Source: Aquimarina sp. AU58 (GTDB lineage Bacteria; Bacteroidota; Bacteroidia; Flavobacteriales; Flavobacteriaceae). Taken from it: a DNA stretch of 64,000 nucleotides. The notes below the pieces were generated by a model, which ran no database searches, had not been told where the DNA came from, and saw only the letters and a program-made list of their open reading frames with translations. The stretch covers positions 930,001 through 994,000 of the forward strand of contig NZ_OMPD01000014.1 in the NCBI RefSeq assembly GCF_900312745.1, given 5' to 3'. This document shows positions 51,418-61,284 of the stretch, piece by piece (position 1 is the stretch's first letter; the number at the start of each line of letters is the position of its first letter). The position numbers and the translations under genes are program-made.

Positions 51418-53817
51418 TTACTTTATAGAAGCTTTAATTGCTTCAATTTCTGCTTTTACTTCAGCTTCTGATCCTTTTAATTCTTTTACATCACGTTTTA
51501 CTTTCCCTTCTTCAGAAGTTTCTATGGTAACCGTAGCGGTTGCTAACTCACCTTCCATTTTCATACGAACTTCGATTTTCTTTTCAGAATCGTTGTTTGC
51601 CGATTGTATCACTTCAATATTGTTAGATGCAACAGCAGTTTCAGAAGTATGTCCTCCTAAAATAGGAGCAATTACTAATCCTATAAGGCATGTTAATTTG
51701 ATTAAAATGTTCATCGATGGGCCAGAGGTATCTTTAAATGGATCTCCAACAGTATCACCTGTTACTGCAGCTTTATGAGCATCAGAACCTTTATAGGTCA
51801 TTTCTCCGTTGATTTCGACACCGGCTTCAAATGATTTTTTAGCATTATCCCAAGCACCACCTGCATTGTTTTGGAAAATAGCCCATAACACACCACTCAC
51901 TGTAACTCCTGCCATATATCCTCCTAGCATTTCTGCAATGGCTTTAGTGTCCATTCCAAAAAGCATTGGAATGAAAGCTATTACTAGTGGAAATCCAATA
52001 GTTAATAAACCGGGTAACATCATTTCTTTTAAAGATGCTTTAGTAGAAATAGCTACACATTTATCATATTCTGGTTTTCCAGTTCCTTCCATAATTCCTG
52101 GAATGTCTTTAAACTGGCGACGTACTTCTTGTACCATTTCCATAGCAGCTTTTCCTACAGCATTCATTGCTAAAGCAGAGAATACTACTGGCACCATACC
52201 TCCAACAAATAACATAGCTAATACAGGTGCTTTGAAAATATTAATTCCGTCAATTCCTGTGAAGGTAACATAAGCGGCAAATAAAGCTAAAGATGTTAGC
52301 GCAGCAGAAGCAATAGCAAATCCTTTTCCTGTTGCTGCTGTTGTGTTTCCTACAGAATCTAGTATATCTGTTCGTTCTCTTACTATTGGTTCCTGTTCGC
52401 TCATTTCTGCGATCCCACCAGCATTATCAGATATTGGTCCAAAAGCATCAATAGCTAATTGCATAGCTGTGGTAGCCATCATCGCAGAGGCTGCTAGTGC
52501 AACTCCATAAAATCCTGCAAAGGCATAAGATGCCCAAATAGCTCCTGCAAATAATAATACAGAAGGGAATGTAGAAATCATCCCGGTTGCTAAACCAGCA
52601 ATAATGTTTGTTCCAGCACCTGTACTTGATTGTTGTACAATTTTAAGAATAGGTGATTTACCTAATCCAGTATAATATTCGGTTACAGAAGAGATTACTG
52701 CTCCAACTAATAAGCCAATTAAAGTTGCATAAAAAACTCTCATTGAAGAGATCTCAATAAGACCTTCACCAAAGAATTCCATTTTCATTGTTTCAGGAAG
52801 CATCCATTTACATAATGCAAAACAGGCTACTGCTACTAAAATGATTGATGTCCAGTTACCAATATTAAGTGCTCCCATTACTTGAGCTTCTTTGGCATCA
52901 TTACTTTTAATTTTGACAAGCATCGTGCCTATTACAGAGATGATAATTCCAACACCTGCAATTGCCATTGGCAATAAGATTGGGCCAATACCTCCAAAAA
53001 CATCTGTAATAGAACCTCCCATATCTTTGATTACATAGTTACCTAATACCATAGCTGCAAGGACAGTTGCTACATAAGATCCAAATAAATCTGCACCCAT
53101 ACCAGCAACATCACCAACATTATCACCAACATTATCAGCAATGGTAGCAGGGTTACGAGGATCATCTTCTGGGATACCTGCTTCTACTTTACCAACCAAA
53201 TCTGCTCCTACATCTGCTGCTTTGGTATAAATACCTCCACCAACACGAGCAAATAGTGCAATAGACTCTGCTCCTAAAGAAAACCCGGCTAAGGTTTCTA
53301 AAACTACAGTCATTTTATCGGCAGAAGTCCATTCACCTCCCATAAAGACGTTATAAAATATAATAAAGAAAGTTGTTAATCCTAATACCGCTAATCCTGC
53401 AACACCAAGTCCCATTACTGTACCACCACCAAAAGAAATTTTAAGCGCATTTGGTAAACTAGTACGGGCTGCTTGGGTAGTTCTAACATTTGTTTTGGTA
53501 GCGATTTTCATCCCTATGTTTCCTGCAAAAGCAGAGAATACTGCTCCAAAAATAAAAGCGATCACAATCAACCAGTGTGTTGTATCTACTACTATAGAAA
53601 CTATAAATAATAAAACACTTACTATTACAACGAATATTGCAAGTAATTTGTATTCTGCATTTAAGAAAGCTAAAGCACCTTCATAAATATGATCCGAAAT
53701 TTCTTTCATTTTACCATCACCTGCATCTTGTTTCATTACCCAAGATTTTTTGATAAGCATATAAACTAGCCCTAGTAATGCCAAAACAATGGGCATATAA
53801 ATCATATTCGATTCCAT
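51418..53817 (-). CDS. hppA: Membrane-bound ion-translocating pyrophosphatase
   Basis: A 799-aa multi-helix enzyme that couples PPi hydrolysis to H+ or Na+ export. Substrate motifs are GGGIYTKAADVGADLVGKVE, DDPRNPATIADNVGDNVGD and the C-terminal DTVGDPFKDTSGPSMNILIK. In GNTTAATGKG the Ala and Gly positions are those of K+-dependent enzymes (Lys and Thr in K+-independent ones). After the last membrane segment there is an unusual ~65-residue charged tail (KKIEVRMKMEGELATATVTI, then EGKVKRDVKELKGS). Two bases of spacing to no other gene; it is monocistronic. The pumped ion (Na+ versus H+) is not settled by what I can read. Confidence 0.94.
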   Translation of the reverse strand: MESNMIYMPIVLALLGLVYMLIKKSWVMKQDAGDGKMKEISDHIYEGALAFLNAEYKLLAIFVVIVSVLLFIVSIVVDTTHWLIVIAFIFGAVFSAFAGNIGMKIATKTNVRTTQAARTSLPNALKISFGGGTVMGLGVAGLAVLGLTTFFIIFYNVFMGGEWTSADKMTVVLETLAGFSLGAESIALFARVGGGIYTKAADVGADLVGKVEAGIPEDDPRNPATIADNVGDNVGDVAGMGADLFGSYVATVLAAMVLGNYVIKDMGGSITDVFGGIGPILLPMAIAGVGIIISVIGTMLVKIKSNDAKEAQVMGALNIGNWTSIILVAVACFALCKWMLPETMKMEFFGEGLIEISSMRVFYATLIGLLVGAVISSVTEYYTGLGKSPILKIVQQSSTGAGTNIIAGLATGMISTFPSVLLFAGAIWASYAFAGFYGVALAASAMMATTAMQLAIDAFGPISDNAGGIAEMSEQEPIVRERTDILDSVGNTTAATGKGFAIASAALTSLALFAAYVTFTGIDGINIFKAPVLAMLFVGGMVPVVFSALAMNAVGKAAMEMVQEVRRQFKDIPGIMEGTGKPEYDKCVAISTKASLKEMMLPGLLTIGFPLVIAFIPMLFGMDTKAIAEMLGGYMAGVTVSGVLWAIFQNNAGGAWDNAKKSFEAGVEINGEMTYKGSDAHKAAVTGDTVGDPFKDTSGPSMNILIKLTCLIGLVIAPILGGHTSETAVASNNIEVIQSANNDSEKKIEVRMKMEGELATATVTIETSEEGKVKRDVKELKGSEAEVKAEIEAIKASIK

Positions 53818-54002
53818 TAAGTATATTTTAAGTTAATTAGTCGCTAAAAGTAGTAAAAATACCCTAAATACGAAAGATAGTTAGAGGGCAATAATTTTAA
53901 ATAATCGATTGTGCGAAAAATGGAAAAAACTACTGTTTTCGGGGAGTAAATTATGATAATACTGCCTTATATTGTATAAGTTTTAAAAAAATAGGAAGAT
54001 AT

Positions 54003-54773
54003 ATGTTTTTATATTTTTACAGAACTACCTTTTTGATAGTGTTTTACAGTTTGTTTTTTGCAAATTATACAAATGCTCAATATGCATTCGAGGATTATTC
54101 TGCTCCGTCCTATAAAACATATAATAAGTGGGAAGAGTATAATAGAATAGACACTAAAGGAACCTATGATTGTACCTTGTCGATAGACCAGTTTTTTGAT
54201 AATAAAGATAACTTAACTATTCAATTAACTTGGTTTGTTGAACAAATCGATTTTGGTCTGATTCGTATTTTTCGAAATAAGAGAGAGATTCAAAAAATAA
54301 AACAACCAGGTTCATTTTCTCCCTTAACCATGAAAGGAGGACTTGTTTTGGTGTCAGATATAAATGGCGATGGATATAAAGATATAAAACTAATACAGCA
54401 AGGCACAGGAAATGGAGTGATGGGTATGCTGGTTAAGGTTTTGTATTTATTTCAAAAAAAAGATGTATTATTTCAAAAAATATCTTTTGATGATATGACA
54501 TTTGAAAAACACAGATCAGAAAGAGATGTTGATGATGATGGTAACTACGAAATCATAACAATGAATCTGGAACAATTCAATGAACATAGTTATTGGGTCT
54601 TTAATGTTTTTGAATATGCCGATGGAAATTTAAGAAATGTAAATGATAAAGTAGGGTATCCAATGGTTGTTCAATATACATACAAAAGGAATTATGAAAT
54701 TACTCAGCATATGAGTACGCTTCAAATGAAAAAGTATAAAAGAGAGTTTCCTTCTGAGTATGATGTAAAATAA
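54003..54773 (+). CDS. Exported protein with EF-hand-like Ca-binding loops
   Basis: A 256-aa protein with a signal peptide ending near YTNAQ. Two short acidic loops, VSDINGDGYKDIKL and RDVDDDGNYEIIT, resemble FG-GAP/dockerin-type calcium loops (DxNxDGxxD). The rest is beta-rich with Tyr/Phe. I recognise no named family; similar proteins act as beta-propeller fragments or calcium-binding periplasmic proteins. It is flanked by hppA (divergent) and the soluble pyrophosphatase (convergent) and shares a bidirectional terminator with the latter. Confidence 0.6.
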   Translation: MFLYFYRTTFLIVFYSLFFANYTNAQYAFEDYSAPSYKTYNKWEEYNRIDTKGTYDCTLSIDQFFDNKDNLTIQLTWFVEQIDFGLIRIFRNKREIQKIKQPGSFSPLTMKGGLVLVSDINGDGYKDIKLIQQGTGNGVMGMLVKVLYLFQKKDVLFQKISFDDMTFEKHRSERDVDDDGNYEIITMNLEQFNEHSYWVFNVFEYADGNLRNVNDKVGYPMVVQYTYKRNYEITQHMSTLQMKKYKREFPSEYDVK

Positions 54774-54813
54774 AAAGCATGATATTTTTTTTACATAAAC
54801 ATCATGCTTTTTT
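54772..54813. terminator. Bidirectional terminator
   Basis: AAAAAGCATGAT and ATCATGCTTTTTT form a 12-bp stem around a T-rich loop. It serves the exported protein gene (+) and the pyrophosphatase gene (-). Confidence 0.85.
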
Positions 54814-54831
54814 AGCCCTTAGGATTGATAT

Positions 54832-55362
54832 TTAGTAAATACTAAATAATCCTTTTGGTTTATTTTCAAGTTCGTCAAAACGTTTAATACAGGCCTTGAT
54901 AATATCTTTAGCCTCATCGATATTACCCCATCCTCCGACATCAACTTTTTTCTCTTCCAAATCTTTGTATACTTGAAAAAAGTGCTCTATCTCTTTTATT
55001 AAATGAGGGTTCATTTCTTTTAAATCTGCCAGTCGACTAGCTATAGGGTCAGAAACGGGAACACAGATGATTTTTTCATCAGGACCTTTTTCATCGGTCA
55101 TATGAAAAACACCAATAGGTTTTACTTCTATTACACAACCAGGAAATGTTGGTTCTGTAACCAATACTAAAACATCCAGAGGGTCTCCGTCTAAGGCTAG
55201 AGTTTCGGGGATAAATCCATAATCTGCAGGATACATCATAGAGGAAAAGATCATACGATCGTATCTGATTTTTTTTATATCAAAATCATACTCGTATTTG
55301 TTTCTACTTCCTTTTGGTATTTCAATTAGTACGTCAAAGCTTTCTTTAGTAGCTGCGCTCAT
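54832..55362 (-). CDS. ppa: Inorganic pyrophosphatase (soluble, family I)
   Basis: A 176-aa cytoplasmic enzyme hydrolysing PPi to phosphate. EIPKGSRNKYEYD is the substrate-binding start. DGDPLDVLVLV is the family signature with the metal-binding Asp residues, and KVDVGGWGNIDEAKDII follows. Length matches prokaryotic family I (about 175 aa). A TATATTTG -7 element lies 27 bp upstream. The organism thus encodes both soluble and membrane pyrophosphatases within 4 kb, giving it PPi removal with or without energy conservation. Confidence 0.96.
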   Translation of the reverse strand: MSAATKESFDVLIEIPKGSRNKYEYDFDIKKIRYDRMIFSSMMYPADYGFIPETLALDGDPLDVLVLVTEPTFPGCVIEVKPIGVFHMTDEKGPDEKIICVPVSDPIASRLADLKEMNPHLIKEIEHFFQVYKDLEEKKVDVGGWGNIDEAKDIIKACIKRFDELENKPKGLFSIY

Positions 55363-55388
55363 AATTACATTCTCTTTTTAATGGGCGG

Positions 55389-55396
55389 CAAATATA
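55389..55396 (-). promoter_or_regulatory. -7 element of ppa
   Basis: Minus-strand TATATTTG, exact consensus match, 27 bp before the ATG at 55362. Confidence 0.5.
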
Positions 55397-55574
55397 GGTA
55401 TTACAGGGGGTTAGTTAAAATTTATAAAGAAAAATTATTGCTTTTTTAGTTAAATCTTAAAATTGTGATAACCTAAAAGGTTTTTAGATAAAAATACATG
55501 GTAACAATACAGAAAAATATAATGATTGTAAGGTGCAAACAATGTTTTGAAAAACCGTGATATAGTAATCTTTT

Positions 55575-58073
55575 TTAGAAATAAAACCCAAAAGATCCGG
55601 TAACTCCAAATTTACGAGCATCAGGATTGTCAAAATAATTTCCTCTAAAATGAAAATCTATTCTGAAAATTTTAAAAATATTCCCTACACCTAAACTATA
55701 TTCCCAATAAACTTCGTCGTTAGGAGCTCCTACAGATTGTAAAAAGCCTGAAGCATCGAGTGCGATATTTTCATCAGATAATTCTCCCCAAACACCTCTT
55801 ATACCGACTAACTCTCTAAGGTTAAGTTTTCTTAGTAGCGGAATTCTTGAAAATATTCTACCGTTAAAATTGTGTTCTAAGTGAAGAGAAGTATAAGTGT
55901 CTGTAACAAATTCATAATAGTTTAATAATGGAAAAGTATTATATATAGAAAGATAAGTTTGATTTCCTGGGATAACACTTAATAAACCTAGTGGGACTTC
56001 GCCAAATGTTTTTCCTATTTCTAATGAGCTGTTTAATACACCAAAACCTCCAATGTTCCATGGTTGTTGATAGAAAAATTGTAGTTTTTGATACTCAAAA
56101 TCACTTTCGATCAATCCCTTTACACCAACACTATAGTTTAAGAATAAAGTTGAAAAATCACCATCATTTACAACAATTCTATCTACACCATAACCAGTAG
56201 TTTTTCTACCAGGTGTATATGTAATTTGCGTTGCTATTTCAGTTTGTTTGATTTGAGTTCGCAATTCATTGGTTTCGGGATCAAGAAAATCTAAGCTGAA
56301 TAAAGAAGGGTCTGCTGGTTTTAAAGTTCTGTAAGATCCTGTTATTCCTACCGTTAAGTTTTTCTTGGGTTCTATTTGCATAGAAAATGCAGACAGATTG
56401 ATAGATGTAAGTCTATCATTATCTCCTGTAGCGATAACAGAGGAGGAGGCCAGACTTCTTCCTTCAACATTATTAGTATTGGTTAGACTGGCGCCAAGTT
56501 GCTCTACATCTCGTCGGTTTCCGGCAGCTACGATAAGTCTTGATTTTCGATCCACAAGATATTTACCCGAAATTCCATATTTAAACTTATTGTCTTTAAA
56601 ACCGTAAGCGCCATAACCTTCTATACGCCATCGATCATTAGCAGTAAAATATGTTCTACCACCAGCTCTAAGCCTAAACCCTTCAATATCATTAAATCCA
56701 ATAGTATTAAAAAGAGGACCAAAATCAAAGCCATTAAACTCTACATATCCCGAAGCTAATATGGTTCCTATATTATAGAGTCGTTTAAAAGCTTTTACCG
56801 TCTTAAGAGTATCGAGTAGTTTGTATACTTTTTGTTCATCCTTATTCAGTTTTTCCATTCTGGCATTAGCCCAGAAAGAATCCTCTCTGTTATAGATATC
56901 CTGGTCATATGGATCTACCTGACTTTGATAGAATTTTTTATCTTTTTTTATGTCAAATTTATAATTGTCATATAAAGTTGTTCTTTTACCATATACTCCA
57001 CGTGATTTTTCTTTCTTACTAAAAGCAAAATCAGACTGAAAATAATCTTTGGTAATTAGAAAAATAGAATCATTTAATACATCGAACTCTTGTTCGATAT
57101 ATAAATCTTTTACCCAGTTAATATTGGCACTCTTTGTAACTTCCAGATTTATTTCTTTAATGGCCCAGGTTGTATCATTAACCCAAAAATCTCCTTTAAA
57201 AGTCAACTCATTTTTTCTTCTGGGATAATATATAATGTTATAACACCATTTATTATCTATATATGCACTATCTGTTAAGACATAGTTATATACACTAATC
57301 CCAGTTCGAGATAATGGACTGGTAAAGCTTTTATCAAAGAATTTTAGATAGTTTTCATAAACGTCATAGTCAGAGTACAGGTCTTTAACAAATGCAATTA
57401 AAGTTTGATTATCACTAAATCCAGCATTTTTATTTCCTGCCAGCACTTCTTTCTCTTCATTAATTAGATTATCACCATATACTTTAGAAAGAGCTTCATT
57501 AAGAAAGATGGGTAAATAGGTTTTTCCGGTTATTCTTGATGTATCTACATCATCAAAAATAAATTCCATACCGTTAAAAATCCTGCTATTAACCAAAGCA
57601 CTATCAATAGTATTAAGGTCAAATTCTAATTTTTCATATTTATCATAGGTGTATTGCTTAAACTTTTTAACTCCATTTTCCCGTCGGTTTTTCCAGATTT
57701 TTCTTAGAATATCGATCGCGGGATTGTTTTTTTTAGAAGTTTTTCCTTTATAGATAACAACTTCATCCAATGCAGCGGCCTCCTCTTCGAGGGTGATTTC
57801 CATCTTATAGGTAACCCGTTTGGTTAGCTTTATAGTTTTGGTTTTAAAACCAATAAATGAAACTTTAACATTAGAATAATTGTTGTCAGATTCCATATAG
57901 AACCTACCGTTTTCATCGGTTATAGTTCCTATTGTAGAATTTGCAAATACAATATTAGCAAAAGGAACAGGTTGCTTATTGCTATCATAAACCTGGCCAC
58001 CAATTTTAGTTTGTGAATAAAGAAATGTACAACTCAATAAAGTAAAAAGTATTCCTAAAATCAAATGTCTCAT
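55575..58073 (-). CDS. DUF5686 and carboxypeptidase-regulatory-like domain outer-membrane protein
   Basis: An 832-aa exported protein (signal MRHLILGILFTLLSCTFLYS). Residues 22-110 are a CarboxypepD_reg-like domain (KIGGQVYDSNKQPVPFANIV; GTITDENGRFYMES), as found before TonB-dependent transporters. The remainder is DUF5686, a large outer-membrane beta barrel with GGRTYFTANDRWRIEGYGAY and RKFGVTGSFGFYF at the C-terminus. Not a SusC-type receptor: no plug domain motif. Function unknown; the family is common in Bacteroidota. Monocistronic on the minus strand. Confidence 0.88.
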   Translation of the reverse strand: MRHLILGILFTLLSCTFLYSQTKIGGQVYDSNKQPVPFANIVFANSTIGTITDENGRFYMESDNNYSNVKVSFIGFKTKTIKLTKRVTYKMEITLEEEAAALDEVVIYKGKTSKKNNPAIDILRKIWKNRRENGVKKFKQYTYDKYEKLEFDLNTIDSALVNSRIFNGMEFIFDDVDTSRITGKTYLPIFLNEALSKVYGDNLINEEKEVLAGNKNAGFSDNQTLIAFVKDLYSDYDVYENYLKFFDKSFTSPLSRTGISVYNYVLTDSAYIDNKWCYNIIYYPRRKNELTFKGDFWVNDTTWAIKEINLEVTKSANINWVKDLYIEQEFDVLNDSIFLITKDYFQSDFAFSKKEKSRGVYGKRTTLYDNYKFDIKKDKKFYQSQVDPYDQDIYNREDSFWANARMEKLNKDEQKVYKLLDTLKTVKAFKRLYNIGTILASGYVEFNGFDFGPLFNTIGFNDIEGFRLRAGGRTYFTANDRWRIEGYGAYGFKDNKFKYGISGKYLVDRKSRLIVAAGNRRDVEQLGASLTNTNNVEGRSLASSSVIATGDNDRLTSINLSAFSMQIEPKKNLTVGITGSYRTLKPADPSLFSLDFLDPETNELRTQIKQTEIATQITYTPGRKTTGYGVDRIVVNDGDFSTLFLNYSVGVKGLIESDFEYQKLQFFYQQPWNIGGFGVLNSSLEIGKTFGEVPLGLLSVIPGNQTYLSIYNTFPLLNYYEFVTDTYTSLHLEHNFNGRIFSRIPLLRKLNLRELVGIRGVWGELSDENIALDASGFLQSVGAPNDEVYWEYSLGVGNIFKIFRIDFHFRGNYFDNPDARKFGVTGSFGFYF

Positions 58074-58190
58074 CTAATACTATATAAGATTAATACTTGC
58101 AATAATTAGTGGATCACCTCAATTTTTGGGCCATTTTTATATTTGGTGATGTTCCGAAAATTGATGAAACGCAAAATAAAGGAGTTCATT

Positions 58191-59168
58191 TTATTTATAC
58201 ATCACTTTTTTAACAGCTTTAACAACATCTTTACTATTAGGTAACCATTCTTCTAATAGTTGTGGAGAATATGGAGTTGGTGTATCTGCGGTGTTGATTT
58301 TTATGATAGGTGCATCCAAGTAGTCGAAAATATTGGATTGTACCTGATATGTGATTTCTGAAGAAATATTAGCTAAAGGCCAAGCTTCCTCAAGAATAAT
58401 TAGTCGATTTGTTTTTTTAACAGAAGTAAATATAGCGTCAAGATCTAAAGGACGAACAGTTCTTAGGTCTATAATCTCACAAGAGATATTTTCTTTAGCG
58501 AGTTCATCTGCTGCTTTATACGCTTCTTTAATAATTTTTCCAAATGAAACAATAGTAACATCGTTACCATCTCTCTTTGTTTCTGCTACCCCAAGAGGAA
58601 TGGTAAACTCACCTTCTGGTACCTCACCTTTATCGCCATACATTTGTTCACTTTCCATAAAGATAACGGGATCGTTATCTCTAATAGCAGATTTTAATAA
58701 TCCTTTTGCATCTTTTGGATTTGAAGGAACCACTACTTTTAATCCTGGTGTGTTGGCAAACCAATTTTCAAAAGCTTGTGAGTGCGTAGCTCCCAATTGA
58801 CCTGCAGAAGCAGTAGGGCCTCTAAAAACAATAGGGATATTAAATTGACCACCACTCATTTGGCGCATTTTTGCGGCGTTGTTAATAATTTGATCTATTC
58901 CTACCAATGAAAAATTAAACGTCATGAATTCGATAATGGGTCTATTACCATTCATAGCACTACCAACACCGATACCTGAAAAACCTAACTCAGAGATGGG
59001 AGTGTCAAGAACCCGATCCGGACCAAACTCGTCCAGCATACCTTTACTTGCTTTATACGCTCCGTTATATTCTGCAACCTCTTCACCCATTAAATATATG
59101 GATTCATCTCGTCGCATTTCTTCAGTCATTGCTTCGCAAATCGCTTCTCTGAATTGTATGGTCTTCAT
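58191..59168 (-). CDS. pdhB: Pyruvate dehydrogenase E1 component, beta subunit
   Basis: A 325-aa thiamine-dependent E1 beta subunit (start MKTIQFREAICEAMTEEMRR at 59168; upstream Met would add 10 Lys/Asn-rich residues). Conserved blocks: SIYLMGEEVAEYNGAYKAS, DTPISELGFSGIGVGSAMNG, RPIIEFMTFNF, GGQFNIPIVFRGP and the C-terminal NTADTPTPYSPQLLEEWLP. It decarboxylates pyruvate with the alpha subunit and passes the acetyl group to E2. The alpha and E2 genes are not adjacent in the window. A TACTTTTG promoter element lies about 90 bp upstream. Confidence 0.95.
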   Translation of the reverse strand: MKTIQFREAICEAMTEEMRRDESIYLMGEEVAEYNGAYKASKGMLDEFGPDRVLDTPISELGFSGIGVGSAMNGNRPIIEFMTFNFSLVGIDQIINNAAKMRQMSGGQFNIPIVFRGPTASAGQLGATHSQAFENWFANTPGLKVVVPSNPKDAKGLLKSAIRDNDPVIFMESEQMYGDKGEVPEGEFTIPLGVAETKRDGNDVTIVSFGKIIKEAYKAADELAKENISCEIIDLRTVRPLDLDAIFTSVKKTNRLIILEEAWPLANISSEITYQVQSNIFDYLDAPIIKINTADTPTPYSPQLLEEWLPNSKDVVKAVKKVMYK

Positions 59169-59256
59169 GTGCTTGTTTTTATTATTTTTAGTCGACACCG
59201 TTTATTTTAATTATTCTGATTTTATTTAAAAAAAATATTTTGTGCCATAACGAAGG

Positions 59257-59264
59257 CAAAAGTA
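59257..59264 (-). promoter_or_regulatory. -7 element of pdhB
   Basis: Minus-strand TACTTTTG, exact match to TAnnTTTG, 89 bp upstream of the pdhB ATG in the divergent gap shared with etfB. Confidence 0.5.
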
Positions 59265-59342
59265 GCAATTAAAACCCTTTGATAGGGGGAGAATATTGAA
59301 AAAATTTATTATGCACGCATAGTAAATTATACTTTTTATTTG

Positions 59343-59350
59343 TACCTTCG
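59343..59350 (+). promoter_or_regulatory. Candidate -7 element of etfB
   Basis: TACCTTCG (one mismatch from TAnnTTTG) 37 bp before the etfB ATG. Variants ending TTCGC are common before flavobacterial genes; no clear -33. Confidence 0.35.
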
Positions 59351-59387
59351 CCTTTATTATTAAATTCTCAAAAAATACATATATAAA

Positions 59388-60134
59388 ATGAAGATATTAG
59401 TTTGTATTAGCCATGTGCCAGACACAACTTCCAAAATTAATTTTACGGATGGAGATACTAAGTTTGATACCAATGGAGTGCAATTTGTGATTAATCCTAA
59501 TGATGAGTTTGGGTTAACTCGTGCAATGTGGTTTAAAGAAAAGCAAGGAGCATCTGTAGATGTTGCAAATGTTGGTGGTCCCGAGACAGAACCTACTTTG
59601 CGTAAGGCCTTGGCGATTGGTGCAGATAATGCAATTAGAGTAAATACAGAAGCTACAGATGGTTTTTATGTTGCTCGACAATTAGCAAAAGTTATACAGG
59701 ATGGTGGTTATGATCTTGTTATTGCCGGTAGAGAGTCTATTGACTATAATGGTGGTATGGTGCCAGGAATGATTTCTGCTCTTACAGGTGCTAATTTTGT
59801 AAATACTTGCATCGGTTTAGAAGTCGAAGGAGATACAGCAACAGTGATACGCGAAATTGATGGAGGGAAAGAAACTTCTACCACTAAATTACCTTTAATT
59901 GTAGGAGGACAAAAAGGATTGGTAGAAGAAAGTGATTTACGTATTCCGAATATGCGAGGAATTATGATGGCTCGTAAAAAGCCACTTACTGTAGTAGAGC
60001 CAATTGAAGCAAATCAAGAAACAAAAGCTGTTCAGTTTCAAAAACCAACTCCAAAAGGAGAAGTAACATTGGTAGATCCGGATAATGTGGATCAATTGGT
60101 TGCATTATTGCATAACGAGGCTAAGGTGATTTAA
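59388..60134 (+). CDS. etfB: Electron transfer flavoprotein subunit beta
   Basis: A 248-aa ETF beta subunit. It starts MKILVCISHVPDTTSKINFT, binds AMP in the interface, and carries the ETF-beta signature VIAGRESIDYNGGMVPGMIS with LPLIVGGQKGLVEES and RIPNMRGIMMARKKP. With EtfA it takes electrons from acyl-CoA and other dehydrogenases and passes them to ETF-quinone oxidoreductase. Divergent from pdhB and 95 bp upstream of etfA, certainly one operon. Confidence 0.96.
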   Translation: MKILVCISHVPDTTSKINFTDGDTKFDTNGVQFVINPNDEFGLTRAMWFKEKQGASVDVANVGGPETEPTLRKALAIGADNAIRVNTEATDGFYVARQLAKVIQDGGYDLVIAGRESIDYNGGMVPGMISALTGANFVNTCIGLEVEGDTATVIREIDGGKETSTTKLPLIVGGQKGLVEESDLRIPNMRGIMMARKKPLTVVEPIEANQETKAVQFQKPTPKGEVTLVDPDNVDQLVALLHNEAKVI

Positions 60135-60229
60135 TTGAAAACTAAATCATTCTGAACTCTTTTAAAAAATTAACAAAACAATCAAACAATTCCTGAAAAC
60201 ATGCCCAGGAAAAATTAAACAAAATTTTT

Positions 60230-61198
60230 ATGTCAATTTTAGTATATACAGAAAGTGAAGGCCAAAAATTTAAAAAAGCCGCTTTCGAAGTAGCATCTTA
60301 TGCAAAAGAAGTTGCTGCTATGCTTGGTACAACTGTAACCGCTGTAAGTATTAATGGAGGGGATAGTAGCGAATTAGGAGCGTATGGAGTAGATAAAGTT
60401 TTAGAGATAAAAAATGATAAACTATCTACATTTAATGCAAAAGCATATGCAGATGCAATAAAACAAGCAGCAGTACAAGAAGACGCAAAGGTTGTTGTGG
60501 TGAGTTCTACAGCAGATAGTAAATTTTTGGCACCTTTACTAGCGGTACACCTTAATGCCGGATATGCATCTAATGTTGTAGGATTGCCAGAGAGCGCTTC
60601 TCCTTTTAAAGTGAAACGTACCGCATTTACCAATAAAGCATTTAATGTTACAGAAATACCAACAGATGTTAAAGTAATTGGTTTGTCTAATAATGCTTTT
60701 GGTCTTAAAGAAAATGCTGGATCTGCAGCTTCTGAGGCTTTTGAACCATCACTTTCTGATGGTGATTTTGGAGTACAGGTAACCGCTGTAGATAAAGCTA
60801 CAGATAAAGTTTCTATTGCAGATGCAGAAATTGTAGTATCAGGAGGACGTGGGTTAAAAGGTCCCGAAAATTGGGGAATGATAGAAGAGCTTGCAGATGT
60901 GCTTGGCGCAGCTACAGCATGTTCAAAACCAGTAAGTGATATGGGATGGAGACCTCATAGTGAACACGTAGGACAAACCGGAAAACCAGTTGCATCTAAC
61001 CTATATATTGCTGTTGGAGTTTCTGGAGCTATTCAACACTTGGCAGGAATTAATGCCAGTAAAGTAAAAGTGGTAATTAATAATGATCCTGAGGCCCCTT
61101 TCTTTAAAGCAGCAGACTACGGAATAGTAGGAGATGCTTTTGAAGTAGTACCAAAACTTATTGAAAAATTAAAAGAATTTAAGTCGAATAACGCATAA
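60230..61198 (+). CDS. etfA: Electron transfer flavoprotein subunit alpha
   Basis: A 322-aa ETF alpha subunit binding FAD. The FAD domain shows VVSGGRGLKGPENWGMIEEL, ATACSKPVSDMGWRPHSEHV, GQTGKPVASNLYIAVGVSGA, and VVINNDPEAPFFKAADYGIV with GDAFEVVPKL. The N-terminal half is the alpha/beta adenine-nucleotide-like fold. Partner of EtfB directly upstream. The operon ends in a strong hairpin before the DUF151 gene. Confidence 0.96.
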   Translation: MSILVYTESEGQKFKKAAFEVASYAKEVAAMLGTTVTAVSINGGDSSELGAYGVDKVLEIKNDKLSTFNAKAYADAIKQAAVQEDAKVVVVSSTADSKFLAPLLAVHLNAGYASNVVGLPESASPFKVKRTAFTNKAFNVTEIPTDVKVIGLSNNAFGLKENAGSAASEAFEPSLSDGDFGVQVTAVDKATDKVSIADAEIVVSGGRGLKGPENWGMIEELADVLGAATACSKPVSDMGWRPHSEHVGQTGKPVASNLYIAVGVSGAIQHLAGINASKVKVVINNDPEAPFFKAADYGIVGDAFEVVPKLIEKLKEFKSNNA

Positions 61199-61223
61199 TT
61201 TTCATAAATTGTGCCCAATTAGG

Positions 61224-61272
61224 GGTTGTTTGAACCTACGTAGAAGTCCGCATGTTCAAACAACCTTTTTTT
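61224..61272 (+). terminator. Terminator of etfBA
   Basis: GGTTGTTTGAAC and GTTCAAACAACC form a 12-bp stem with an 18-nt loop, followed by TTTTTTT. It lies 26 bp after etfA. The following ATG (61285) is close, so read-through could drive the next gene. Confidence 0.88.
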
Positions 61273-61284
61273 ATTGAGAGCAAT

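Noticed and set aside
51524..53686. Long plus-strand open frames opposite hppA
   Set aside because: They are antisense shadows of the hppA coding sequence, which has full family motifs.
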